A stretch of 15,259 nt of DNA from JAKACA01 sp050010115 (GCA_050010115.1 JBEKLQ010000109.1:1-15259), one strand, 5' to 3'. Numbered from the stretch's first letter, positions 6,514 through 12,901 are shown. Translations and numbers: made by a program. Notes: generated by a model not told the origin, from the sequence alone.

Positions 6514-7143
6514 ATGGTGACGACGCAAGACCGCGAGGACCGGTCCCCCCGCTCCAAGGTTGCGGCGGCCATCGTCGGCTCCCTGCTTGCAGCCACCGCG
6601 GCATTTGCGGCAACGAGCTGGGTCACCGGGCTGAACACCAGCTCGATGGCGGAGGCCCAGTCACTGACCGTATCCAACCTGACGGTCAACGCTGTCGCTG
6701 CTCCAGCCGGCAGCTCCATGCTGTACCCCGGCGGAAACGGCGACGTCGTCGTCACGATCTCCAACCCGAACCCCTACCCGGTGACGCTCACCGCCGTAAA
6801 CTTGCCGATCGACGCCACCTATGCCGCCGGGTTCACGACGAGCGCCCTCTCGACGGCGCAGGCTGGCTGCTCGGGCGTCACCCCAAGTGACGTCATCTGG
6901 AACTACTCGACCGCCACCAGGGGGAGCTCGCACACTCTCACGGCCGCGATCACAGTGGCGGCTACCGGCCAGGCCGACAACCCGCTCACGGTGACGTTCA
7001 CCAACGACGCCCGCATGGCTGCCGCAGCACCCGCAGCGTGTGAGAACACCTACTTCTCGATGCCATCTCTCATCGGGGTGACCGCCACGATGGGCTCCGC
7101 TACTGTCACGACGAGCCCGGCCACCGACAGCTGGACGAACTGA
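6514..7143 (+). CDS. Secreted beta-sandwich-type surface protein, copy 2
   Basis: A 209-residue exported protein starting at ATG 6514 (no strong ribosome binding site). Residues 1-15 are charged (TTQDREDRSPRSK), 16-31 hydrophobic ending AFA, and the mature part opens ATSWVTGLNTSS..EAQSLTV. It then matches the protein at 1958 without gaps to the end: LYPGGNGDVVVTISNPNPYP, VTLTAVNLP, VIWNYSTA, DNPLTVTFTND, AACENTYFSMP, TTSPATDSWTN. By eye about 70% of exported residues are identical, and both cysteines are kept. The differences are spread evenly and the motifs are intact, so this is an old duplication with both copies functional, not a recent repeat. It lacks the 20 or so extra N-terminal residues of copy 1. 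Divergent from the response regulator. Probably a structural surface or matrix protein. Confidence 0.87.
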   Translation: MVTTQDREDRSPRSKVAAAIVGSLLAATAAFAATSWVTGLNTSSMAEAQSLTVSNLTVNAVAAPAGSSMLYPGGNGDVVVTISNPNPYPVTLTAVNLPIDATYAAGFTTSALSTAQAGCSGVTPSDVIWNYSTATRGSSHTLTAAITVAATGQADNPLTVTFTNDARMAAAAPAACENTYFSMPSLIGVTATMGSATVTTSPATDSWTN

Positions 7144-7163
7144 TCGCCTGAACCCGTGACCGT

Positions 7164-7194
7164 GGGCCGACGATGTCAACCATCGTTTCGGCCC
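7164..7194 (+). terminator. Imperfect hairpin after secreted-protein copy 2
   Basis: GGGCCGACGATG (7164-7175) pairs with CATCG-tt-TCGGCCC (7181-7194) with a two-base bulge and a short loop, 20 nt after the stop codon. No U-run follows. Terminator by position and stem strength only. Confidence 0.45.
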
Positions 7195-7266
7195 TGTGGT
7201 CTCGGTTTCGACGACCCCCTCCGGAACGTCAGCTCCGAGGCTCGGCCCAACTGCGGCTCGCGTGGA

Positions 7267-7413
7267 TCAAGCAGCCAGGCTCCGCGGAAGACCGAACTGC
7301 GCGAGGACGGTGTTGTCGAATCGGGTGATCGTGCTGACGCGGTCTGGGGTCCGATAGAACGTGCCAGGTCCGCCAACATCCCGCCAACCGACTTTCCGTT
7401 GTAGGCGTCCGCT
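7267..7413 (-). pseudogene. Possible 3' remnant of an unrecognised gene
   Basis: The minus-strand frame ending at 7267 gives GWRDVGGPGTFYRTPDRV then STITRFDNTVLAQFGLPRS and stops after LAA. This reads like the natural C-terminus of a folded protein rather than an arbitrary frame. Upstream of about 7413 the frame becomes arginine-rich and meets the tRNA fragment at 7480. I take it as the tail of a gene cut off at an integration junction; I do not recognise the family. Confidence 0.3.
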
Positions 7414-7479
7414 GGCGCCAAAAAACAGGCCCGCCCATGCGCCGCAAGCCCAGCTCAGCGCTCGACAGCGGCGATCCAG

Positions 7480-7529
7480 CCACCCTTTCAAGGTGAGGGC
7501 CGTGGGTTCGAGTCCCGTCGTCCGCTCCA
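7480..7529 (+). tRNA. tRNA 3' half (Glu-UUC-like), integration scar
   Basis: From 7480 the sequence reads as an anticodon arm CCACC-CTTTCAA-GGTG (U33, anticodon UUC at 7487-7489), then a T arm with loop TTCGAGT (7507-7513) between GTGGG and CCCGT, then an acceptor strand CGTCCGC (7519-7525), T and an encoded CCA. Upstream there is no matching GCGGACG acceptor strand and no D arm, so it is a fragment and not a working tRNA. The UUC loop suggests glutamate, but U73 is unusual for that tRNA, so identity is uncertain. Such 3' halves are what tyrosine integrases leave at att sites. Confidence 0.6.
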
Positions 7530-7530
7530 T

Positions 7531-8106
7531 CCATTCAGCTCGTGGCAGGTGGTCCAAGGCGTCACAAACGACGTCACCTTCCTCAATTCGGTGGTGGCGA
7601 TCTCGCCCACCGATGTGTGGACTGTGGGCGGCTACGGAGTCTCCGATCAGGAGCCCGTCATCGAACACTTCAACGGCGACCAAATGGACGCTGCAGTCCG
7701 GACCAGTCCATACCGTCAACACCGCCCTGCTCGCTATCAACTGCGGCCGGCGCCGATGTGTGGATCGTGGGCGAGGACGACAACACCACTTTGATCGAAC
7801 GCTGGAACGGGAGCAACTGGGCCGTCGTGTCGAGTCCCAACGAATCCTGCGGGGGCGAACTGACCAGCGCGCTAGCACTCTGGCCCACCGGCATCTGGGC
7901 CACCGGGAACGCCGGCAACGACTTCCAGCTCAACCTTGGCCGAGCACTGGAACGGATCGAAGTGGGAGTTGTCCACCACCCCCAACCCCGGCTCGAGTCG
8001 TGAGATCGGCGCCGTCGCGGGGCTGACCGGGGGGCCGCTCTTCGCAGTAGGTTACTTTCGCGGCGAAAGTGCAGGTAATGCTCAGACTCTGATCCTCGGA
8101 CACTGA
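7531..8106 (+). pseudogene. 5'-truncated, frameshifted beta-propeller protein
   Basis: Three successive plus-strand frames encode repeats of the type S-x-T-D-V-W-x-V-G ... E-H-W-N-G-x-x-W. Frame one, directly after the tRNA fragment, has SSWQVVQGVTNDV, AISPTDVWTVGGYG and PVIEHFNGD. Frame two (from about 7740) has AAGADVWIVGEDDN, LIERWNGSNWAVVSSPN and LWPTGIWATGNAGND. Frame three (7933-8106) has TLAEHWNGSKWELSTTPNPG and PLFAVGYFRGESAG and ends QTLILGH-stop at 8104-8106. At least three single-base shifts separate them. There is no start codon or signal sequence; homology begins within a few bases of the tRNA CCA, so the 5' part was removed at that junction. The family is secreted or surface beta-propeller proteins of actinobacteria; the remnant is not expected to be functional. 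Confidence 0.75.
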
Positions 8107-8147
8107 CGGGGAGCAGCGCTACAAACCGCCAACGCTGCAAACGGCCC

Positions 8148-8169
8148 GGTGTCCGGTCGACCGGGCACC
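8148..8169. terminator. 22-bp palindrome after the propeller remnant
   Basis: GGTGTCCGGTC (8148-8158) is followed directly by GACCGGGCACC (8159-8169), a full palindrome except for one G-T pair. It lies about 40 nt after the propeller stop. It may be that gene's old terminator or a protein site. The remainder of 8107-8384 holds no supported gene. Confidence 0.35.
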
Positions 8170-8263
8170 GAGCTGCCCCGTATCGTGCTTTGTCCGGCCG
8201 AAAGCTGACGTCTGCGCGTGTGTGGGGGAGTGCTGTGCAGGACCGACCTTGTCCTTCCTGTGC

Positions 8264-8282
8264 CCCTACAAAAACCCTACAA
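8264..8282 (+). repeat. Direct repeat CCCTACAA, 11-bp spacing
   Basis: CCCTACAA occurs at 8264-8271 and 8275-8282, one helical turn apart, about 100 nt left of the tRNA-derived att core. Paired 8-10-bp direct repeats at one-turn spacing flanking a core are typical of integrase arm-type sites; the assignment is inference. Confidence 0.35.
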
Positions 8283-8384
8283 CGGTCCGCGAATCCGCCG
8301 CAGTTAGCCAGCGCGCGTTCAGAAGAAGTGCAGCTCAAGTAGGGTGAAGTCGATTCGAGTGGTCGCCCGTAGACGGCCTTCGGC

Positions 8385-8429
8385 TGACTGGGGGTCAAGA
8401 GGTCGGGAGTTCAAATCTCCCCAGCCCGA
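8385..8429 (+). tRNA. tRNA 3' fragment (Pro-GGG-like), probable att core for the adjacent integrase
   Basis: TGA-CTGGGGG-TCA (8385-8397) is the inner part of an anticodon arm with U33 and anticodon GGG (8390-8392). It is followed by variable loop AGGTC, a perfect T arm GGGAG-TTCAAAT-CTCCC (8405-8421), acceptor strand CAGCCCG and A73 (8429). G72 and A73 suit tRNA-Pro. The outer anticodon stem upstream does not pair and no CGGGCTG acceptor strand or D arm is present, so only the 3' portion remains. It ends 101 nt before the integrase start, the classic distance for an att core. Confidence 0.7.
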
Positions 8430-8488
8430 CTGTAGAAGTACTGGTCAGAGGGGTTGTAGCCCGCCTGCTCTGCGAGTGATACACCCCT

Positions 8489-8521
8489 GTGAGAACCTGG
8501 TGAGAACCAAAGCGTTCTCAC
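8489..8521. promoter_or_regulatory. GTGAGAACC repeats over the integrase leader
   Basis: GTGAGAACC occurs at 8489-8497 and 8500-8508 (11-bp spacing) and inverted as GTTCTCAC at 8514-8521, immediately before the GGAGG ribosome binding site at 8522-8526. The three copies lie between att core and integrase ATG. They could be arm-type integrase sites or an operator through which integrase or an excisionase limits expression. Confidence 0.5.
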
Positions 8522-8530
8522 GGAGGTGCG

Positions 8531-9685
8531 ATGCCAGCACGACCTGAAGGTGTGTACGCCGACACGCGGGGCCAGTGGTACTTCAAGGTCACCCTCGGTC
8601 GGGACCCGCTCACCGGCAAGCGGGAGCAGATCACTCGTCGCGGGTTTGCCACCGCCACCGAGGCCTCCAAGGCCCGCCGGGAGCTGATCGGCAAGCTCGA
8701 CGCCGGCCTCATCAAGCCGAGCGCCGGAGTCCTCACGGTCAACGAGCTGCTCGACCTCTATCTCGACGGTATCGATGCAGACCAGCGACTCTCACCGAAG
8801 ACGCGCCACGACTACCGCGTCTATGCCGAGACCTACGTGCGGAGGTTCCTCGGCACCCGCAAGGTCCGCGACGTCACCCCGGAGGTGATCCTGACCTGGC
8901 AGCGGAAGCTCCTCGCCGAAGGGGGAGCCAAGGGCGGAAAGCCGCTCGCCCCCAACACGATCCGCCTTGCTCGCGCGCCGCTTGCCGGCGCCTTCAAGCT
9001 CGCCGCCTCGAGCGGGGTCGTGGCAGTGAACCCTCTTTCGCACACGCCACAGCCGAAGGCACGGCGCTCGGTTCCGTGCCACTGGAGCCCCGAGCAGGCC
9101 CGGGAGTTCCTCGCTTTGATGGAAGGGGACCGCACGTACCCGGTCTGGGCGTTTCTGATGGGAGCGGGACTGCGCATCGGCGAGCTCGTGGCGCTCCGGT
9201 GGGAGAACGTCGACTTCGCCGAAGGCGCCGTTCGCGTCGTCGAGTTCTCCACCTATCTCGGGCACGAGGTCGTTGCCTCCTCGGGCAAGAGCCGCGACGC
9301 GATCCGCCGCATCGACATCGACAAAGGTCTTGCCGACGTGTTGCGGGCACAGAGTGCGACCCAGGCCCGGGAGCGACTCGCCACCGAGCACTACGAACAG
9401 AGCGATCACGTGTTCACGCGCTCGGTCGGTGGGCCGTACCACCCGCAGTACCTTTCCCGGCTGCTCGGTCGCTACAGCGAGGAGCTCGGGCTGCCCCGCC
9501 TCACGGCCCATGGGCTCAGGCACACATGCGCGACACTCATGTTGGCCAATGGCGTGCCGCCGAAGGTTGCCGCCGAGCGGCTCGGGCATTCTGACCCGTC
9601 GCTGTTCATGAACCTCTACAGCCACGTCACCCCGTCGATGCAACGCGAAGCTGCAGAGAGGATCGGGGCGGCGCTGTTCGGTTGA
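8531..9685 (+). CDS. Tyrosine recombinase / phage-type integrase
   Basis: A complete 384-residue site-specific recombinase. ATG 8531 follows GGAGG at five nt. Residues 1-60 are an AP2-like arm-binding domain (GVYADTRGQWYFKVTLGRD, TGKREQITRRGFATATEA). Residues 68-170 form the core-binding SAM-like domain (VNELLDLYLDGID, SPKTRHDYRVYAETYV). Residues 180-384 are catalytic: R215 (GAGLRIGEL), probable K253 (SSGKSRD), H327 and R330 (AHGLRHTCA), H353 (LGHSDP) and nucleophile Y363 (MNLYSHV). All catalytic residues are present, so it should be active. It sits 101 nt downstream of a tRNA 3' fragment and behind repeats that may be its binding sites. It probably catalysed insertion of the local island into a tRNA gene. 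No excisionase or replication gene was seen, so the element looks stripped down. Confidence 0.95.
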   Translation: MPARPEGVYADTRGQWYFKVTLGRDPLTGKREQITRRGFATATEASKARRELIGKLDAGLIKPSAGVLTVNELLDLYLDGIDADQRLSPKTRHDYRVYAETYVRRFLGTRKVRDVTPEVILTWQRKLLAEGGAKGGKPLAPNTIRLARAPLAGAFKLAASSGVVAVNPLSHTPQPKARRSVPCHWSPEQAREFLALMEGDRTYPVWAFLMGAGLRIGELVALRWENVDFAEGAVRVVEFSTYLGHEVVASSGKSRDAIRRIDIDKGLADVLRAQSATQARERLATEHYEQSDHVFTRSVGGPYHPQYLSRLLGRYSEELGLPRLTAHGLRHTCATLMLANGVPPKVAAERLGHSDPSLFMNLYSHVTPSMQREAAERIGAALFG

Positions 9686-9813
9686 GGTGTGGCGGGTTCT
9701 GGCCCCGCGTCGTTGAGCATCGAGGCCGAGGTCACCCGCCGGCTCGTCGGGCGGGACCAGCTCATCTGGGCATCCGCCCCGAGTGCCCCGTCGTCGGTGA
9801 TGATGGCGTCGTC

Positions 9814-10072
9814 ATGCCCGACTCAGCACCTTCTACGGCATCGTGATCTACATGTACATCCGAGACCACGGCATACCTCACATCCACGCCTGGCACGGTG
9901 ATGACCGCGCGGTCGTCGACATAGCGACCGGACAATCCTCGCCGGCGATCTCCAGCCGCGCCAAGCCAGGCTCGTGCGCACCTGGGTCGAGCTTCATCGG
10001 GCCGAGCTCATCGAGGCCTGGGAACGTGCCAGCGAGGGTGAGCCGCCAGGTACCATCGAAGCGCTGCAATGA
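9814..10072 (+). pseudogene. DUF4160 protein with two single-base frameshifts
   Basis: Joining three plus-strand frames yields a typical ~85-residue DUF4160 protein: ATG 9814 then MPRLSTFYGIVIYMYIRDH, GIPHIHAWHGDDRAVVDIAT, and ILAGDLQPRQARLVRTWVEL, HRAELIEAWERAS, ending IEALQ-stop at 10070-10072. The first shift is repaired by one C after 9816 (CCC to CCCC), the second by one A near 9935 (AA to AAA). The protein overlaps the next gene by ATGA, and the downstream partner is intact, so I suspect sequencing or assembly errors rather than loss. DUF4160 proteins are small, often encoded beside DUF2442; a toxin-antitoxin role has been suggested but I know of no settled function. Confidence 0.7.
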
Positions 10073-10374
10073 CCATGCACTCACCAACCCGCCTCGTAGT
10101 AGGAGTCGCCGTCCTCCGACCGCATGTCATGCGGTTGCTCTTCGATGACGGCGTCGTGCGTGATGTTCAATTCACGCCCGGTGAAGCGCAGGCGTCCTTG
10201 ATCAGGCCCCTCGACGACCCTGACTTCTTCGTCAAGCTCCGAGTCGACGCCGAGGCCGGCACCGTCGTCTGGCCGAACGGTCTCGACTTGGCCCCCGAGG
10301 TGCTCCGCGGTGACTACGAGCCGGAGAATCCGCTCGGCTTTCGCGACGTGACCGCCGCGCGCCAATCAGCCTGA
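10069..10374 (+). CDS. DUF2442 domain protein
   Basis: A 101-residue protein with the DUF2442 pattern: RPHVMRLLFDDGVVRDVQF, then PLDDPDFFVKLRVDAEAGTV, then VWPNGLDLAPEVLRGD. The ATG at 10069 overlaps the DUF4160 stop (ATGA), indicating translational coupling; ATG 10075 is an alternative. DUF2442 proteins are small, frequently paired with DUF4160, and their biochemical role is not established. Located between the integrase and a tmRNA 3' fragment, so the pair is probably cargo of an integrated element. Confidence 0.85.
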   Translation: MTMHSPTRLVVGVAVLRPHVMRLLFDDGVVRDVQFTPGEAQASLIRPLDDPDFFVKLRVDAEAGTVVWPNGLDLAPEVLRGDYEPENPLGFRDVTAARQSA

Positions 10375-10400
10375 CCAAGCGTCTTCCTCGTGTGGGCTTG

Positions 10401-10425
10401 GGGTTCGACTCCCGCCACCTCCACC
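10401..10425 (+). ncRNA. ssrA: tmRNA (ssrA) 3'-end fragment, integration scar
   Basis: GGG-TTCGACT-CCC (10401-10413) followed by GCCACCTCCACC (10414-10425) matches the T arm and acceptor end of bacterial tmRNA, including the U that makes the G3-U70 alanine identity pair. The base at 10426 is G where CCA would need A. The T stem does not pair beyond three bases on the left, and nothing of the tmRNA body or tag reading frame lies upstream, where the DUF2442 gene ends. It is therefore only a short 3' copy, as left by integrases that target ssrA. A tRNA-Ala-like origin cannot be fully excluded. Confidence 0.6.
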
Positions 10426-10795
10426 GACCGAAATTTCAGTGTAAACATGCAGGTAGGAGCCCTCTTGCGGCCGGCTGGGTGCTCGTGCACGTTTCGCCCT
10501 TGGGTCGATGCTCGTGGAGTCGCGGAATAGCCAAGTTGCGCCAGAAGTCAAACCCTCACGTCCCTGACGCGTTGGACAACGGTGAAGTCTTCGACTCCCT
10601 CCTACCGCTCGTCGAGTAAGCGCTCGATCTCGGCAAGCGCGCTGGATGGGTCAGGTTCATCGCGCACCGCTCGATGATGTCGCGTCTGAGCCAACGAGTG
10701 CCGGCAACACGGCAATGCGCAAAGGAGGTCGGAGGCTCCACGTGATGACGAACTGCCGTAGACGCGCCGGCGTCGACCGCCGGGGGCGCGTTGGT
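10426..10795. other. No supported gene
   Basis: About 370 bases after the tmRNA fragment. Short frames exist on both strands, for example a minus-strand tail SSALAEIERLLDER ending near 10602 that looks helical, but none has a start with a ribosome binding site or recognisable motifs. It may hold decayed genes. Confidence 0.35.
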
Positions 10796-11173
10796 TCACT
10801 GCGGCGAATGAACGAGGTTCTGACTGGAAGCCGCAGTCCTCCGCCGTCGGGGCGCCAACGATAGGCCGACAAGCACGAGCGCGCAGGCTCCGAGCGCTTC
10901 CGCGGCGTGCTCCTGGTCCCTCGTCGCCGCGTCACAAGTTGAAACGGCAGCGAGCAGATACTGCAGCTGTGCCGGAGAGACGGAGTGGAAGAAGGGCACC
11001 TCGTTCCGGTCCGTCTCTCCCTTCAGCCGGTCGAACGGACTGAGACACCAATGAATGGTCTGGCTTCCTGGCGGCGGATAATGCGGGGTTGGATGCAATG
11101 CCAGCTGGAGACCAGCCCCGCCGAACGCAAGCAGGGCCACGGCTCGGAGAGCCCAACGCCACCAATGGCCCAC
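10796..11173 (-). CDS. Small membrane protein, divergent paralogue A
   Basis: A 125-residue protein starting GTG 11173, with GGAGG five nt upstream. A first membrane segment (WALRAVALLAFGGAGLQLAL, residues 7-26) is followed by an extracytoplasmic loop with CLSPFDRLKG, VPFFHS and a second Cys (STCDAA), then a second membrane segment (LGACALVLVGLSLAP) and a basic tail (RRRRT). The plus-strand gene at 11286 has the same layout and related motifs: C-x-SP[FW], VPF, a mid-loop Q-x-L segment, Cys, and L-V-G-x-L-x-P-R-R. Family and function are unknown. Confidence 0.65.
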   Translation of the reverse strand: MGHWWRWALRAVALLAFGGAGLQLALHPTPHYPPPGSQTIHWCLSPFDRLKGETDRNEVPFFHSVSPAQLQYLLAAVSTCDAATRDQEHAAEALGACALVLVGLSLAPRRRRTAASSQNLVHSPQ

Positions 11174-11191
11174 GGCGACCTCCTGCCGTTC

Positions 11192-11203
11192 GAGACCGGT
11201 CTC
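11192..11203. promoter_or_regulatory. 12-bp perfect palindrome between divergent membrane-protein genes
   Basis: GAGACCGGTCTC lies 18 nt upstream of the minus-strand start and 82 nt upstream of the plus-strand start. To its right GGTACC and GGTTACC (11212-11228) add a second dyad-like cluster. Candidate operator for a shared regulator. Confidence 0.35.
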
Positions 11204-11285
11204 AGTTCCCAGGTACCGGTAGGTTACCGAGCGGGGCGCTCATCAGCCGGTAGTGGTCCAGTTTGACGCCAAGCTCTGCCGTACC

Positions 11286-11645
11286 ATGATGACGATGCAG
11301 TTCTCACGGGCGAACCTGGTCCCCTGGGGCGTACGGCTCGGGGCGGTTGTCATGGCCATCGTGGCGGTCGTGCTCGTGACGACGGTCCCCCACCAGGGCG
11401 GTTCCGGCTGCATATTGTCACCCTGGTCCTACTGGCGCGGCGTGCCAAGTCCGTACAACGTTCCGTTTCCCAGGCCGGCCTCGTTTCAACAGCACCTTGT
11501 CGCCTGCATGGCCGTGATATCAGACCGCTGGCACGTCGCCTGGGGACTCGGGATTGGCGCTGTACTTCTGCTCGTCGGGTCACTGGTCCCGCGGCGTGTT
11601 GTCGCTTGGAGCCATCGGAAAGTCCACCGCCCGAGCACGGTGTAA
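11286..11645 (+). CDS. Small membrane protein, divergent paralogue B
   Basis: A 119-residue protein from ATG 11286 (in-frame GTG 11253 would add 11 unlikely residues). Membrane segment one is GVRLGAVVMAIVAVVLVTTV, followed by a loop with GCILSPWSYWRG, YNVPFPRPASFQQHL and a Cys (VACMAV), then membrane segment two (LGIGAVLLLVGSLVP) and basic RRVVAWSHRK. It is related to the gene at 10796-11173 by spacing and motif order though similarity is low. The two genes diverge from the palindrome at 11192. No known domain; possibly an immunity or envelope protein pair, which is a guess. Confidence 0.65.
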   Translation: MMTMQFSRANLVPWGVRLGAVVMAIVAVVLVTTVPHQGGSGCILSPWSYWRGVPSPYNVPFPRPASFQQHLVACMAVISDRWHVAWGLGIGAVLLLVGSLVPRRVVAWSHRKVHRPSTV

Positions 11646-11688
11646 GCAGCTTCCGGTTCCTTAGTACATCCGCACATAAGTACAGTCA

Positions 11689-11724
11689 CGTAACTACACT
11701 GGCGTAACTAGGGGTCTCGACTAA
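11689..11724 (+). repeat. Left end of IS630 element: CGTAACTA direct repeat and CTCGACTAA inverted-repeat half
   Basis: CGTAACTA is present at 11689-11696 and 11703-11710, 14 nt apart, and CTCGACTAA at 11716-11724 is the reverse complement of 13313-13321. The repeated CGTAACTA may be transposase-binding sites or mark the target. Confidence 0.4.
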
Positions 11725-11754
11725 CGTATGAGCCTCCCCGTGGAGGGGATGCTC

Positions 11755-12901
11755 ATGACGCGGAAGAGCCCGTACGTGCTGAGTCTGACCACCGCCGAGC
11801 GCTGGGAGCTCGAGTCTCGGGCGCGCCGGTATACGTTGCCGTATCGGGATGTGGTCCGCGCCAAGATCGTGCTCCTGGCGGAGCAGGGTCTCGACAACGA
11901 CGAGATCGCCACCCGTCTCGACACGCGGCGGGAGGTGGTCTCGAAGTGGCGCAAACGCTTCTATCTCGAGCGCCTCTCCGGCCTCGAGGAGCTTCCGAGA
12001 GGAGGCCGGCCCCGAGCCTTTCCCCCCTGAGGTCGTAGTCGCCGTGAAGGCGATCGCCTGCGAGCTGCCGAGCCGGCTCGGTCTTCCGCTCAGCCGGCTG
12101 CACGTGCCAGACATCGTGTCGGAGGTGCGCCAGCACGGAATCGTGGCCGAGATCTCGGGCACGACCGTCTGGCGCTGGCTGTCGGAGGACGCGATCAGGC
12201 CGTGGCGGCACCGCTCCTGGATCTTCCCCCGCGACCCCGATTTCGAGGCGAAGGCGGCGCGTGTGCTCGACCTCTATGCCCGCTCCTTCGACGGAAAGCC
12301 GCTCGGAAAGCGAGACTTCGTCATCTCGGCCGACGAGAAGACCTCGATCCAGGCGCGCGTGCGCTGCCACGAGAGCCTCGCCCCGGCGCCAGCGCGTGAT
12401 CTCCGTCTCGAAGCCGAGTACGAGAGCGGCGGGGCGCTGCAGTACCTGGCCGCCTGGGACGTCCACCGGGGCAAGCTCTTAGGCCGCTGCGAGAAGAAGA
12501 CCGGCATCGACCCCTTCGAGAGGCTTGTGGCGCAGTTCATGTACACCGAACCGTACGAGTCCGCCCGGCGCGCCTTCCTCGTCGTCGACAACGGCTCGAG
12601 CCACCGCGGCGAGAAGGCGGCGAAGCGCCTGCGCGCGATCTGGCCCAACCTCGTTCTCGTCCACCTTCCCGTGCACGCCAGCTGGCTCAACCAGATCGAG
12701 ATCTACTTCTCGATCATCCAGCGCAAGGTGCTGAGGCCGAACGACTTTGCCTGTCTCGACGAGGTGACCGAGCGACTGCTCGCCTTCGAGCCCCGCTACG
12801 AGCAGAGCGCCTCGCCGTTCGAGTGGCGCTTCACCCGCGACAACCTGGCGCTGCTGATGAAGAAGCTCGCCGACAAGGCTGACTACCAGCTGGCAGCATG
12901 A
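11755..12901 (+). CDS. IS630-family transposase, needs +1 frameshift at 12022-12030
   Basis: The first frame starts ATG 11755 (GGAGGGG seven nt upstream; ATG 11728 is an in-frame alternative) and gives an N-terminal homeodomain-like helix-turn-helix: YRDVVRAKIVLLAEQGL, IATRLDTRREVVSKWRKRF, GLEELPRGGRPRAF, ending at TGA 12028. The second frame continues PEVVVAVKAIACELPSR, HVPDIVSEVRQHG, TTVWRWLSEDAI, and carries the DDE triad: D in VISADEKTSIQAR, D in FLVVDNGSSHRG, and E in ASWLNQIEIYFSIIQRK, with 36 residues between the last two. The fused product is about 381 residues, normal for the family. The junction is TTT-CCCCCC-TGA; one C fewer would make a continuous frame. It could be programmed +1 slippage at CCC-TGA, a disabling insertion, or a sequencing error in a C run. 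Confidence 0.9.

Noticed and set aside
7229..7534. Minus-strand ORF containing DGTRTHGPHLERVAG
   Set aside because: This is the well-known false protein produced by translating the antisense of a tRNA 3' half, not a gene.
8354..8429. A complete tRNA-Pro gene
   Set aside because: Only five of seven acceptor pairs form, no D arm can be drawn, and the outer anticodon stem is mismatched, so only a 3' fragment is supported.
8792..9643. Long minus-strand open frame opposite the integrase
   Set aside because: The plus-strand frame has every integrase catalytic residue; the antisense frame is a by-product of GC-rich third positions.
10366..10551. Minus-strand ORF ending GGGGSRTPSPHEEDAW
   Set aside because: Antisense translation of the tmRNA 3' fragment; no independent support.
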